Below the pieces are notes generated by a model. It searched no databases and was not told where the DNA came from. It was given only the letters and a program-made list of their open reading frames with translations. This document shows, in pieces, positions 17,957-26,548 of a stretch of DNA of 64,000 nucleotides. The stretch comes from CAZEDU01 sp964511185. Lineage in GTDB: Bacteria; Myxococcota; Myxococcia; Myxococcales; Myxococcaceae. Location: positions 62,001 to 126,000 of the forward strand of contig CAZEDU010000001.1 of the NCBI GenBank assembly GCA_964511185.1, in the 5' to 3' direction. The position numbers and the translations under genes were made by a program. Every line of letters begins with the position of its first letter. Within the stretch, counting starts at the first letter, position 1.

Positions 17957-19204
17957 CTAAACGTCACTGCCCCGGTGATTGGACCAGCGCTTGATGCGCA
18001 GCAGGTGGCTGGGCACCGCGGCGCGCGCGTCGGGAGCCGAGAGCGGCTCGACCTCGATGCGAAACTCTCCGTTGTCGAACGGGTCGCCCGGCGCGGGAGC
18101 GGTCGGCACCAGACGCTCGCGCAGGCCTCGTTCGGCCATCGCCCGGGCGCGGTAGTGGCAATACGGGTTGTTGCCCGGCCGCCCGAGCACGGCGTGCGCG
18201 GTGAACGTACAGCCGCCCAAACAGCTCTCGGCGAACGGGCACGTTCGGCAAAAGCCCCAGAGCGCGTCGACCGTGCGCGCGCGGGCGAACGAGAGCTCGG
18301 GCGCGCGCTCCCAAATCTCCTCGAGCGGGGTGTCGCGCACGTTGCCGCCGACGTAGTGCGCCGTTTGAAGCGACGGGCAGCCCTTCACCGCTCCGTTCGA
18401 TTCGATGCCCATCACGAACCGGCCGGCTTGGCAGCCACGCCAGTGGTCGCGTCCGAGCGGCGTCGAGCGCAGCTTCTGCTCCTCGGGACCGAAGTAACCC
18501 AGGTTGTTTCCCGGCATCAAAAGAATGCCGTCGGCGCGCGCGCGGTCTTTGAGCGCCGCGACGCGCGGCGCGACGTCGAGCAGGTCGTACGGCTGCAGCA
18601 CCAGCTCGGGGCGGTCCGCCGCGCGCCCGAGCGGCGTGGTGATCTGCACTTGCCACGCGCGAACACCGCACGCCTTGAGGTGCTCGTAGAGCGGCTCCAA
18701 GTCGGCGGCGTTCAGCCGATTCACGTTGGTGTTGGCGGCGATCTCGATGCCCGCCTCCTTCAGCGCGCGAAGCGCCGCCGTCGCCGCACGGAAGCTGCCT
18801 CGGTTCGCGCGCATCAAGTCGTGCGCGCGCTCGAGCCCATCGATGCTGACGGAGGCCGCCGCCAAGCCCGCCTCGGCCATCTGCGCCGCCAGCGCCGGAT
18901 CGACGCCGCGGCCGCCGGTGGTCATCACCGGCCGAACGCCGACACCGCGCAGCGCGCGCACCACGTCGAGGAAGCCGGGGTGCAAGTACGCCTCGCCGCC
19001 GATCAACACGACCTCCTTCGCACCGAGCCGCCCCAAGTCGTTCGCCAGCGCCACCGCTTCGTCGGTCGAGAGCTCGTCGGCGCGCGCTTGATCGGCGCGG
19101 GAGCCGCAGTGCGTGCAGCGTTGATCGCAGCGCAGCGTCAGCTCCCACACAACGTAGGCGGGGTGAAAGTCACCCCGCGCGGTGTCGACGCGCCGGTGCA
19201 TCAC
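17957..19204 (-). CDS. Radical SAM/SPASM enzyme paired with a small lipoprotein
   Basis: 415 residues from a GTG at 19204 overlapping the stop of the lipoprotein gene (GTGA); an ATG follows one codon later. The radical SAM core has CDQRCTHC (Cys26, 30, 33), a VVLIGGEAYLHPGF segment, TTGGRG and SIDGLERAHD. A C-terminal SPASM region has further Cys (CQAGRF, KGCPSLQ, CRTCPFAESCLGGC) for auxiliary Fe-S clusters. Such enzymes modify small peptides or proteins co-encoded with them (SPASM maturases). The tightly coupled upstream gene encodes a 91-residue Cys-containing lipoprotein, the natural substrate candidate. This matches the pattern of the rSAM/lipoprotein pairs described by genome mining; the chemistry is unknown. 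Confidence 0.85.
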   Translation of the reverse strand: MMHRRVDTARGDFHPAYVVWELTLRCDQRCTHCGSRADQARADELSTDEAVALANDLGRLGAKEVVLIGGEAYLHPGFLDVVRALRGVGVRPVMTTGGRGVDPALAAQMAEAGLAAASVSIDGLERAHDLMRANRGSFRAATAALRALKEAGIEIAANTNVNRLNAADLEPLYEHLKACGVRAWQVQITTPLGRAADRPELVLQPYDLLDVAPRVAALKDRARADGILLMPGNNLGYFGPEEQKLRSTPLGRDHWRGCQAGRFVMGIESNGAVKGCPSLQTAHYVGGNVRDTPLEEIWERAPELSFARARTVDALWGFCRTCPFAESCLGGCTFTAHAVLGRPGNNPYCHYRARAMAERGLRERLVPTAPAPGDPFDNGEFRIEVEPLSAPDARAAVPSHLLRIKRWSNHRGSDV

Positions 19205-19476
19205 GGCCCGCCGTCGACCCCAGCGTCGCTGCCGGCGTCGACCTCATCCTGGCCGTGGCAGCTGTAGGGGTCTTGTCCGGGCTCGACGTCTTGGCACGGC
19301 GGTAGGCCGTAGCAGGCCATCAACGTGATGCTGGCGAGGCTCGCGCCGCCCAGCCCGAGGAGCAGCGACTTGCGCCTTGGTTTGGGCGAGCGGAACGGAC
19401 GGCGGCAGTTCGGGCACGCCGCGGCGCAGGCAGGAACCAGACCTCCACAGGAAGGACAGGATGGAAGGGAAGACAT
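19201..19476 (-). CDS. Zinc-ribbon-headed small lipoprotein, candidate radical SAM substrate
   Basis: 91 residues using the ATG at 19476. The N-terminal ~25 residues form a zinc-ribbon-like motif (CPSCGG...CAAACPNC). A basic stretch RSPKPRRK and hydrophobic helix SLLLGLGGASLASI follow, ending in a lipobox TLMAC. The predicted mature part is only 37 residues: it begins CYGLPPCQD, contains PYSCHGQDE and ends in an Asp-Ala-Gly-rich tail. A zinc ribbon in front of a lipoprotein signal is unusual; it could be a leader recognised by the maturase. The stop overlaps the start of the radical SAM gene. The short Cys/Gly/Pro-containing core downstream of the lipobox is what I would expect the enzyme to modify; this is inference. 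Confidence 0.7.
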   Translation of the reverse strand: MSSLPSCPSCGGLVPACAAACPNCRRPFRSPKPRRKSLLLGLGGASLASITLMACYGLPPCQDVEPGQDPYSCHGQDEVDAGSDAGVDGGP

Positions 19477-19777
19477 GGAAAGAGCTCCTCGGCAAAAGTT
19501 GGAAGACGGCCGGTCGCCCGCCAAAGCGAGCGGCGTGCCACGAGGAGCCCTAGGCATCGTGCGCACTTGGAAATGATGAGCCGACCGCGCGACGACATTC
19601 TTGTCTTTGTGCGACGCACACGCCCGAGTCGCCGATGTGACAGGTTGATCACTTCCAGGCCTCCGGGTGGTGCTCGCCCAGACGCGACTGCTTCACCCTC
19701 CAGCCCCCGTTCCCCTCCAGGCCCCTGGGCGCTCGAGCTTGGTGCGTCGACGCCTCGGCTGAACACGCGCGCCCCGG
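19477..19777. other. Intergenic region with no convincing gene
   Basis: About 300 bp between two minus-strand genes. It holds the upstream region of the zinc-ribbon lipoprotein and, near 19700-19724, one copy of a short repeat also found at 34618. Short frames on both strands lack the strong G/C third-position bias of the neighbouring genes. I see no RNA gene. Confidence 0.5.
19700..19724. repeat. Short dispersed repeat, copy A
   Basis: On the minus strand this reads GGGCCTGGAGGGGAAC then GGGGGCTGG. A near-identical copy is at 34618-34641. Both lie 3' of a minus-strand gene (54 and 13 bp beyond the stop). The function is unknown. Confidence 0.45.
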
Positions 19778-20994
19778 TCAGGGCAGGTTCACGTTGTCGT
19801 AGATGGCGGTGCTGACCTGCGTCTCGTTCGCGCCGGTTCCTGATTCGAGCATCAGGCGGACCTCGCGCACGTTGATCGGGTTCGTCGCGCTGGTGAGCAC
19901 GGTGAAGCTCTGGCCGTTCGCGGAGTACTCGAAATACGTCCGACCGGAGGACTCGCGGATGCGCAGCCAGCGCATCGCGGTCGCGTTGTATGGGACCTCG
20001 ATGTAGTCGTCATACATGTCGCCGACCACGCGGGCGGGGCGCAGGTTGTTGTGGTGCACGTGCATCGCGACGTAGTTGAACTGATCCGCCCGCACCGAGA
20101 TCCAAGTCTGGAGCGAGTTGATCGACTGCCGCCCCGCGCTGATCAGCTCGATGGTGGCCGATGAGTCCTTGAAGTCGAAGGTCCCCGCCGACTGGAGCTG
20201 GCTCATCCCGGGCTGGGTGAGGCTGCGGAGGTGAAGCTGGCCGTTGGTGGCCGTCACCGTGGCGGGATCGCCGTTGGAGTAACGGATGTCCCAAGTCCCA
20301 GCATCCAACGTGGTGAAGTCATCGCGCAGCGTCGCGAGCTTCGCGAGACACAGCCCGCTCGCCCCGCATGGAATGCCCGTCGCGCAGGGTGCCGCGGCGC
20401 TGCAAGCCATACCAGGTTGTCCAGGGGGCGGCGGGACCCCCGCGTCCTGTGGCGGCTCACCCGAGCTCCCGCCGTCGGGATCGACCGTCGCGCCGGCGTC
20501 GGTGAAAGTCCCCGCGTCGATGAAGGCCCCGGCATCGGGTGGCTCGTCGACGACCACCGGGCTCCCCGCGTCGGGGTTCGTCTCCTCGAATGGAGCAGCG
20601 GCGAGGGCGGGCAAGGAGAGCGCGAGCACGCCGGCTCTGACCTCGCTCAGCCGGCCGACGCCGCTCACGGTCGATACCTTGACGCCGCGGCGGCGGGCGA
20701 TCGCCACCACCTCGAGCTCGGTGCCAGGCGGCGTGCTCGGGCCCGACCGCACCGCAAATTGTAGGTGAAGGGAAAGTCGCCAATCGGGCCCATGCTCTCG
20801 AAGAGCAGCGGCTCCCCCGTCTCGGCGCGGTGGACCGCGAGCGTGAGCTGATCAAAGTCTCGGTCCGGCACCAGACCTCCCTCGACGACGACGTGCAGGC
20901 CGGCGTCGGGCGGATGGTCGCAGCCGAGCGTGAGAAGGAACGGCAGCGTCGCGGCCGCCAGGAGAGAACGGAAGCAGGGGACTCGTGTGAACAC
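19778..20994 (-). pseudogene. Frameshifted ConA-like (LamG-type) surface lipoprotein
   Basis: Two overlapping frames read as one protein. 20994 to about 20757 encodes MFTRVPCFRSLLAAATLPFLLTLGC (signal and lipobox) and ends ...GDFPFTYNL. The other frame continues from about 20755 (VRSGPSTPPGTELEV) to 19778. Joined, they align along their length with the intact lipoprotein at 28045-29274 (there FPFSFTL continues directly), so one base appears to be missing near 20753-20758. Downstream are a Pro/Asp/Ala-Gly linker and a ~190-residue concanavalin A-like beta-sandwich (LRDDFTTLDAGTWDIRYSNG onward, ending YDNVNLP). Either the gene is inactivated or this is an assembly error; the second half shows no other damage. 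Confidence 0.75.
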
Positions 20995-21178
20995 GCGATC
21001 GACACTACGCGTGGGCTCGGTGCGCGCTCACGATGCGAGCGGAAGGATGCACTGTCGACGACGGGTGGACGGAAGGAAAACCGGTGAATGTATACGCGGA
21101 GTCGACAGTGCTCCTCGGTACGCGCAGGTGCGCGCGGACACGTGGGTGGCCGATAAATGCCAGGCAAGACCACCCACG

Positions 21179-21199
21179 GTGCACTCTTCGCGAGTGTAC
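21179..21199. promoter_or_regulatory. Inverted repeat upstream of the FHA-sigma54 activator
   Basis: GTGCACTC-TTCGC-GAGTGTAC is an 8-bp inverted repeat with one mismatch and a 5-bp spacer, ending 44 bp before the ATG at 21244. It could be an operator or upstream activator site, perhaps for autoregulation. No matching second copy was noticed nearby. Confidence 0.35.
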
Positions 21200-21243
21200 A
21201 GTTCACCAACAGCCGACATCTCTCGTCGGCCGGAGCACCTGGC

Positions 21244-22566
21244 ATGACGCAGCCACTTCCATCGCGAAACAAGCTGATCTGGGTGGATCCAACGGGTCAG
21301 CTCAAGCTGCGCGAGTACCGGCTCACGGTGCTCGACGGCCCCGACGCGAAGAAGACGCTGGTCGTCTCGGGGTCGGTGGTGATCGGCAACCACCCGGACT
21401 GCGGCTTCGTGCTCAGCGACCCGACCGTGTCGCGCCGCCACGCCGAGCTGGTCGCGCGCCGCGACGGGCTGCAGCTGCGCGACCTCGACTCGAAGAACGG
21501 CACGTTCGTGGCCGGCGCGCGCGTGCGCGAGGCGATGCTCGACAACAACGCGATGCTCATCCTCGGACAGACCACCATCGCCATCGGTGTCATCGACGAG
21601 AGCATCGGGGTCGAAGAGTCGATCACCCAGTTCGGCGAAGCGGTGGGCCACAACGCGGCGATGCAGCGGCTGTTCGGCATGCTCAAGCGCGTGGCGCAAA
21701 CGGACGCCACCGTGGTGCTCGAAGGCGAAACCGGCACCGGCAAGGAAGTCCTGGCCGCGGCGATTCACGCGGAGTCGCCGCGCGCCAACGGCCCCTTCGT
21801 GGTGCTCGACTGCGCGTCGATCAACGCCGAGCGCACCGAGAGCGAGCTGTTCGGCCACGTGGCGGGCGCGTTCACCGGCGCGCTGACATCGCGCGAAGGC
21901 GCCTTTCGCCTCGCCAACGGTGGCACGCTCCTGGTCGACAACATCGACGAGCTGCCGCTCGAGCTGCAGCCCAAGCTGCTGCGCGCGCTCGAGTCGCGAA
22001 CGATTCGCTCGGTCGGCGATTCGGCCGATCGGCCCATCGACGTGCGCGTGCTGGTCTCCTCGACGCATGACCTCGAACGCGAGGTCCGCGCCAACCGCTT
22101 TCGGGCGGACCTCTTCTTTCGCCTGGGTGGGGTGAAGGCGGTGGTCCCGCCGCTGCGCGAGCGCGCCGACGACGTGCCCTACCTGGTCGCCCACTTCTTG
22201 AAGCAGCTCGGCCAGCAAGACTTCCAGCTCTCGCAGACGCTCAAGCTTCGGCTCGCCGCGCACCACTGGCCGGGCAACGTGCGCGAGCTTCGGAACATCG
22301 TCGAGCGGTTCGCCACCGGCATCGAAGACCCCGCGCTCGCCTCCACCCCGTCGATGACTCCCGAGCCGTCGACCGCGCACCCGCTCGTCTCGCTCCCGCT
22401 GCGCGAGGCGAAGGAGCGCCTGGTCGACGCCTTCACCAAGGAGTACGTCGAGGCCCTGCTCCAACGGGCGGGCGGCAACGTCACCGCCGCCGCCAAGATG
22501 GCGAAGGTCGGGCGGACGTACCTGCACCGCCTGGTCGCTCGCTACCACCTGCGGCGAACCGACTAA
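21244..22566 (+). CDS. FHA-domain sigma54-dependent transcriptional activator
   Basis: A 440-residue protein from an ATG at 21244. An N-terminal FHA domain (~residues 15-110) shows SDPTVSRRHAEL and DLDSKNGTFVAG, which bind phosphothreonine. The AAA+ domain has GETGTGKE (Walker A), ELFGHVAGAFTGA (the sigma54-contacting GAFTGA loop) and DLFFRLGGVKAVVPPLRER. The C-terminus is a Fis-type helix-turn-helix (GGNVTAAAKMAKVGRTYLHRLVARY). Oddly, Walker B reads GGTLLVDNIDELP: the usual catalytic Glu after Asp is Asn. A Ser/Thr kinase starts 15 bp after the stop, so phospho-dependent control through the FHA domain is likely, as in other myxobacterial FHA activators. Confidence 0.93.
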   Translation: MTQPLPSRNKLIWVDPTGQLKLREYRLTVLDGPDAKKTLVVSGSVVIGNHPDCGFVLSDPTVSRRHAELVARRDGLQLRDLDSKNGTFVAGARVREAMLDNNAMLILGQTTIAIGVIDESIGVEESITQFGEAVGHNAAMQRLFGMLKRVAQTDATVVLEGETGTGKEVLAAAIHAESPRANGPFVVLDCASINAERTESELFGHVAGAFTGALTSREGAFRLANGGTLLVDNIDELPLELQPKLLRALESRTIRSVGDSADRPIDVRVLVSSTHDLEREVRANRFRADLFFRLGGVKAVVPPLRERADDVPYLVAHFLKQLGQQDFQLSQTLKLRLAAHHWPGNVRELRNIVERFATGIEDPALASTPSMTPEPSTAHPLVSLPLREAKERLVDAFTKEYVEALLQRAGGNVTAAAKMAKVGRTYLHRLVARYHLRRTD

Positions 22567-22580
22567 GCTCTCTCTTGGCG

Positions 22581-24080
22581 ATGACCGAGCGGTTGGGCAA
22601 GTACAGCCTCGTCACCCGATTGGGCAAAGGCGGCATGGGCGAGCTGTTCGTCGCCCGCGCGCAAGGGCCCGCCGGCTTCCAGAAGACGGTCGCGCTCAAG
22701 CGCATCCTGCCGCACCTCGCCTCGGATCCGACCTTCGTCGAGATGTTCCTGAACGAGGCCCGCCTCGCGGCGATGCTCTCGCACCGGAACCTGGTGCAGC
22801 TGTTCGAGCTGGGCGAGGAAGCGGGCACCTACTTCATCGCGATGGAGTTCCTCCACGGCCGCAACCTGCGCGCGGTGGCGGCCAAGGCGAGGAGCACCGG
22901 CCAGCGGGTGCCGTTCGCGCTGGCGGCGCGCATCGGCGGCGAGGCGCTCCGGGGCCTGCACTACGCGCATCAGCTGCAAGACGGCGACGCGCGCCCGCTC
23001 CAGCTCGTACACCGCGACGTGACGCCCGACAACGTGCTGGTCGGGTTCGACGGCGCGGTGAAGGTCGTGGACTTCGGAATCGCCAAGGCGCTCGGCACGC
23101 CGGCGACGCGCACCGGGCCGATGAAGGGCACCTGCGCCTTTATGGCGCCCGAGCAGATCCGCAACGAGCCGCTCACGCCGCGCATCGACGTGTACGCGGT
23201 GGGCGTGGTGCTCTACGAGCTCATCGCGGGCGTCCGCCCCTTCAGCGCCCCGAATGAGATCGCGCTGATCCACCAGGTGCTCTCGACGCGGCCCGTGCCG
23301 CTGCACGAGCGCGTGCCCGATGTGCCAAGGCCGCTCGCCGACGCGGTGATGCGGGCGATGGCCCCTCAGCCGGAGAACCGCTTCGAGTCGGCGGAGGCGA
23401 TGGCCGCCGCGCTGGAAGAGACGGCCGGCTCGGTCGGCGCCGCGCAGCTCTCCGAGTGGATGCGGGCGCTGTTCGGCAGCGAGGCGGCCGATGATCCGCG
23501 CACCGTGGAGGAGGGAGGCACCCGCACCGTGCCGGGCGTGAAGGCCCGGTCTTCGACGCCAGCCGAAGGTCCCCGCCGCCCGCTCCCCTGGGGCTTTCTC
23601 TGGCTCGGCTTGGCCACCGGGCTGGTCGCGATGGGCGGGGTGCTGGCGAGCCGCGGCCTCCGGACGCCGGCGCCGAGCGCGCACATCGAAGCGCTCCCGC
23701 CGCCCGAGCCGAAACCGGCGGACGTCGTGCCGCCCGCCGTCGAGCCACCGCCCCCGCCCGCCCGCGAGCCAGCGCCTGTGGCGGCGCCGGTCACGCCCGC
23801 CAAGCGTGAGCCGCCGCGGCCCGCGCGCCCTCCGGCGACGACGCGCGTGAAGAAGCCGGCAGCGCCGGGCCGCGTGGTCTTTCAAATCACCCCCTGGGCA
23901 GAGGTGTTCCACGCCGGCAAGGCGATCGGGCTCACGCCGCTGCCTCCTCTGTCGGTCGGCGCGGGCGAGCAGGAGTTCACGCTGGTGAACGAGGACCTCA
24001 AGGTTCGCCGCAAGGTGACCGTGAGGGTTCCCCCCGGCGGCCAGGCCATCCTCAAGGCGGATCTGTTCCGCGAGCCGTAG
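22581..24080 (+). CDS. Membrane-anchored Ser/Thr protein kinase
   Basis: 499 residues from ATG 22581 (a TTG lies two codons upstream). The kinase domain (~residues 8-275) is complete: GKGGMGELFVAR (P-loop), VALKRIL (Lys), LVHRDVTPDNVLV (catalytic loop; HRDVTP is common in myxobacterial kinases), VVDFGIAKA (DFG) and FMAPEQI. A juxtamembrane segment and one helix (WGFLWLGLATGLVAMGGVLA) follow. A Pro-rich periplasmic spacer then leads to a C-terminal ~70-residue PEGA-like beta domain (VVFQITPWAEVFHAGKAIGLTPLPP). It probably senses envelope conditions and phosphorylates a cytoplasmic partner. The FHA activator encoded 14 bp upstream is the obvious candidate. Confidence 0.93.
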   Translation: MTERLGKYSLVTRLGKGGMGELFVARAQGPAGFQKTVALKRILPHLASDPTFVEMFLNEARLAAMLSHRNLVQLFELGEEAGTYFIAMEFLHGRNLRAVAAKARSTGQRVPFALAARIGGEALRGLHYAHQLQDGDARPLQLVHRDVTPDNVLVGFDGAVKVVDFGIAKALGTPATRTGPMKGTCAFMAPEQIRNEPLTPRIDVYAVGVVLYELIAGVRPFSAPNEIALIHQVLSTRPVPLHERVPDVPRPLADAVMRAMAPQPENRFESAEAMAAALEETAGSVGAAQLSEWMRALFGSEAADDPRTVEEGGTRTVPGVKARSSTPAEGPRRPLPWGFLWLGLATGLVAMGGVLASRGLRTPAPSAHIEALPPPEPKPADVVPPAVEPPPPPAREPAPVAAPVTPAKREPPRPARPPATTRVKKPAAPGRVVFQITPWAEVFHAGKAIGLTPLPPLSVGAGEQEFTLVNEDLKVRRKVTVRVPPGGQAILKADLFREP

Positions 24081-24083
24081 CCG

Positions 24084-24737
24084 CTACCGCGTCTGGAGCC
24101 AGTAGGTGATTCCCGCCGCGATGAGCGCGGTGGCCGCGACCGCGTAGCTGATGTTCGCGTTTCGGGCCTGGCCGCGGGCGTCGTTCAGGAAGCGGGCCGC
24201 GTCGGAGTCGTCGACCACCTCGTTGGAGCGCGCCTCGAGCGCGCGCGCGTCGAGGCCGAAGTAGAGGCCGGCGCCGGCGGCCGCGAGTCCCGCCCCGGCG
24301 AAGGTGATGGGCAGCCAGGGCACCGGGCGCGGCGGCGGCGAAGTCACAGCGGACTCGACGGGCTGAGGCGCGGGCGGCGGCGCGGGCTTGGGGGGCGGTG
24401 GAAGCCTCGCCTGCACCGCGCGGAAGCGCTGAACGATTTTCGGGCTGGTGAACGGGGGCAGGCTCGCCTCTCGGTCCAACCGGAGCGCCCGCTCGAAGCG
24501 GGCGTCGGCGGCCTTCTCGCGGCCGCGGCCGAACTCGCAGAGCCCGCCGTAGAGCTCTATCTCCACCTTCTCGGCGGCGGTCGATTCGAGCGCGCGCGCC
24601 TGCTCGAGCGCCTCGAGGCAGCGCTCGTATTGAAAGTCGGCGTGCCACTGCTTGCCCTCCGCGAGCTTCGCGTTGGGCGTCAGCGCGACCACGAGCCAGC
24701 TTGCGAACCAGAGAGGAACCACCGTCAAGCACCCCAT
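24084..24737 (-). CDS. TPR-like exported protein with C-terminal membrane helices
   Basis: 217 residues using the ATG at 24737, which places a signal-like helix (MGCLTVVPLWFASWLVVAL) at the N-terminus; the frame extends to 24812 without a better start. A TPR-like segment (QYERCLEALEQARALES, ELYGGLCEFGRGREKAADARFERAL) is followed by a Pro-rich linker and two hydrophobic helices (LPITFAGAGLAAAGAGLYFGL and ISYAVAATALIAAGITYWL). This layout is common in myxobacterial proteins encoded beside Ser/Thr kinases. It converges on the kinase gene with 3 bp between the stops. Confidence 0.75.
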   Translation of the reverse strand: MGCLTVVPLWFASWLVVALTPNAKLAEGKQWHADFQYERCLEALEQARALESTAAEKVEIELYGGLCEFGRGREKAADARFERALRLDREASLPPFTSPKIVQRFRAVQARLPPPPKPAPPPAPQPVESAVTSPPPRPVPWLPITFAGAGLAAAGAGLYFGLDARALEARSNEVVDDSDAARFLNDARGQARNANISYAVAATALIAAGITYWLQTR

Positions 24738-24877
24738 GCTATCCGACCTGGAGAGCTGCGCGTTCCCTGCAGGGCCCACTGTCGACCGCCGCTCGACGCC
24801 GGGTCCGCCCAAGCGTCGATTCGCGCTGCCCCCGCCAGCGCCTGTGGACCGGCACAGCGGTTGCTGTCTGAGCCGAC

Positions 24878-26536
24878 ATGCTTTCGAAAGTACGACTCCT
24901 GCCGCTGATCAGCGCCCTGGCGCTGGTCGCCTGCGACGGTGCGGGCCGAATGGATTTCTCACCTCGCGGGGACTCCGACCCGGCGCGAAACGGCCCCGGG
25001 GGTGACGCGTCGAACGGACCAGGCGAGGCGCCGCTGGCGGGCCGGCCGGGAGCGCCGGTGGTGCGTTTGCTGGGCCGCGAGGAGCTGCGAAACACCCTGC
25101 AAGACTCGCTCGGGTTGGAGGTGCCGCTCGCCGACCTGCCGCTCGCGGCGCTCGAGCCGACGCTGCTCGCGAGCCCGCCGTCGGACTTCATGGGGCTCAG
25201 CGACCTGACCCGTTGGGTCGACTTGACCGCCTCGCTCGCGCAGAAGTTCGTCGCCGCGCAGCTGTCGGCGAGCCCCTGCGCGGAGCAGCCGGGCGCCGTC
25301 GCGCCGTGCGTGCAGGCGTTGCTCGCCAGCACCGCCAAGCGCGCCTTTCGACGGCCCGTCGGCGGCGACGAGCTCGCCGCCTACTCGGAGCTCTACGCGC
25401 AGGAGCGGGCGCGCAAGGGGCACCCAGCGGGGCTCGAGCTGGCGGTGCGCGCGCTCCTGTTGTCTCCCCACTTCCTCTACCGGACCGAGCTCGGCGCGGA
25501 GCCCGACGCCGACGGCCGGCGGCGGCTCACCTCACATGAGCTGGCCTCGGCCATCTCGTACCTCATCACCCGAAGCGCACCCGACGCGCAGCTCCTCGCG
25601 GCCGCCGACCAAGGCCGGCTCAACGACCCGGCGGCGCTCGAGGCCGAGGTGCTCCGGTTGGCCCGCACGGGCCGCGGCAAGCTCGGGCTGCAGGAGTTCT
25701 ATTCGCGCTGGCTCGAGATGCAGCACTTCGACACGCTCGAGAAGGGCGCCGCCTACGGCGTCTTCACCCCCGCCTTGAGGTCCGCCGCGCGCGCGGAGCT
25801 GGCGCAGATGCTCGAGCAAGAAGTGTTCGCCCCGGGTGGCAGCTTTCGAAACCTCTTCCTGTCGACGCGGGGCTTCATCGACTCGAGCCTCGCCAGCCTC
25901 TACGGGGTGCCGGCGCCGTCGCAGCCCAGCTCGGTCGAGCTCGACCCTGGCACGCGCCGAGGCATCCTGACCCGCGTCGCCTTCCTCGCGGCCAACAGCA
26001 AGTTCGACGACTCGCACCCCATGCACATGGGCGCGCTCGTCTACGAGCGGGTGCTGTGCCAGGCGATGCCGCCGCCCCCCGCGGACGCCTTGATGCAGCC
26101 GTTCGAGCCGGACCCGAACAAGACGTGGCGCGAGAACTTCGAGCAGCGCACCAGCACCGGCTCGTGCGCCGGCTGCCACAACGTGCTCAACCCCACCGCC
26201 TTCACCTTCGATGGGTTCGACGCGGTGGGCCGCCAGCGCGCCACGCGCGACGGGAAGCCGATCGACACCAGCGGGTCGATCACCATCAGCGAAGACGCCA
26301 ACGGCAGCTTCGCCAACCTCGCCGGCATGATGCCGCAGCTCGCGAGCAGCGCGCAGGTGCGCCGCTGCCACGTCACCCAGTGGCTGAGCTACGCGCTGGG
26401 GCGCCCCCTCGTCGCGCTGGACAAACCTTCGGTCGAGCAACTGTCGCTTCAGTTCTCGACCCGGCAGGACGTGCCGCAGCTGCTCGCCGCGATGGTGCAG
26501 TCCGAGGCGTTTCAACAGCGGTGGACCAACCCTTAA
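24878..26536 (+). CDS. DUF1592/DUF1588-family exported lipoprotein with CxxCH motif
   Basis: A 552-residue protein from an ATG at 24878. The signal MLSKVRLLPLISALALVAC ends in a lipobox. The domain series matches the planctomycete/myxobacterial PSD-type proteins: RLLGREELRNTLQDSLG (DUF1587-like), AKRAFRRPVGGDELAAY (DUF1595), LTSHELASAISYLI to DSSLASLYG (DUF1592), RRGILTRVAFLAANSKFDDSHPMHMG (DUF1588) with SCAGCHNVLNPTAFTFDGFDAVGR, and a C-terminal DUF1585 segment. The CAGCH is a potential haem c or metal site. It is followed 12 bp later by a DUF1552 gene, the standard pairing for this family. The role is unknown, presumably envelope redox or polymer handling. Confidence 0.9.
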   Translation: MLSKVRLLPLISALALVACDGAGRMDFSPRGDSDPARNGPGGDASNGPGEAPLAGRPGAPVVRLLGREELRNTLQDSLGLEVPLADLPLAALEPTLLASPPSDFMGLSDLTRWVDLTASLAQKFVAAQLSASPCAEQPGAVAPCVQALLASTAKRAFRRPVGGDELAAYSELYAQERARKGHPAGLELAVRALLLSPHFLYRTELGAEPDADGRRRLTSHELASAISYLITRSAPDAQLLAAADQGRLNDPAALEAEVLRLARTGRGKLGLQEFYSRWLEMQHFDTLEKGAAYGVFTPALRSAARAELAQMLEQEVFAPGGSFRNLFLSTRGFIDSSLASLYGVPAPSQPSSVELDPGTRRGILTRVAFLAANSKFDDSHPMHMGALVYERVLCQAMPPPPADALMQPFEPDPNKTWRENFEQRTSTGSCAGCHNVLNPTAFTFDGFDAVGRQRATRDGKPIDTSGSITISEDANGSFANLAGMMPQLASSAQVRRCHVTQWLSYALGRPLVALDKPSVEQLSLQFSTRQDVPQLLAAMVQSEAFQQRWTNP

Positions 26537-26548
26537 AGGACCGCACCG

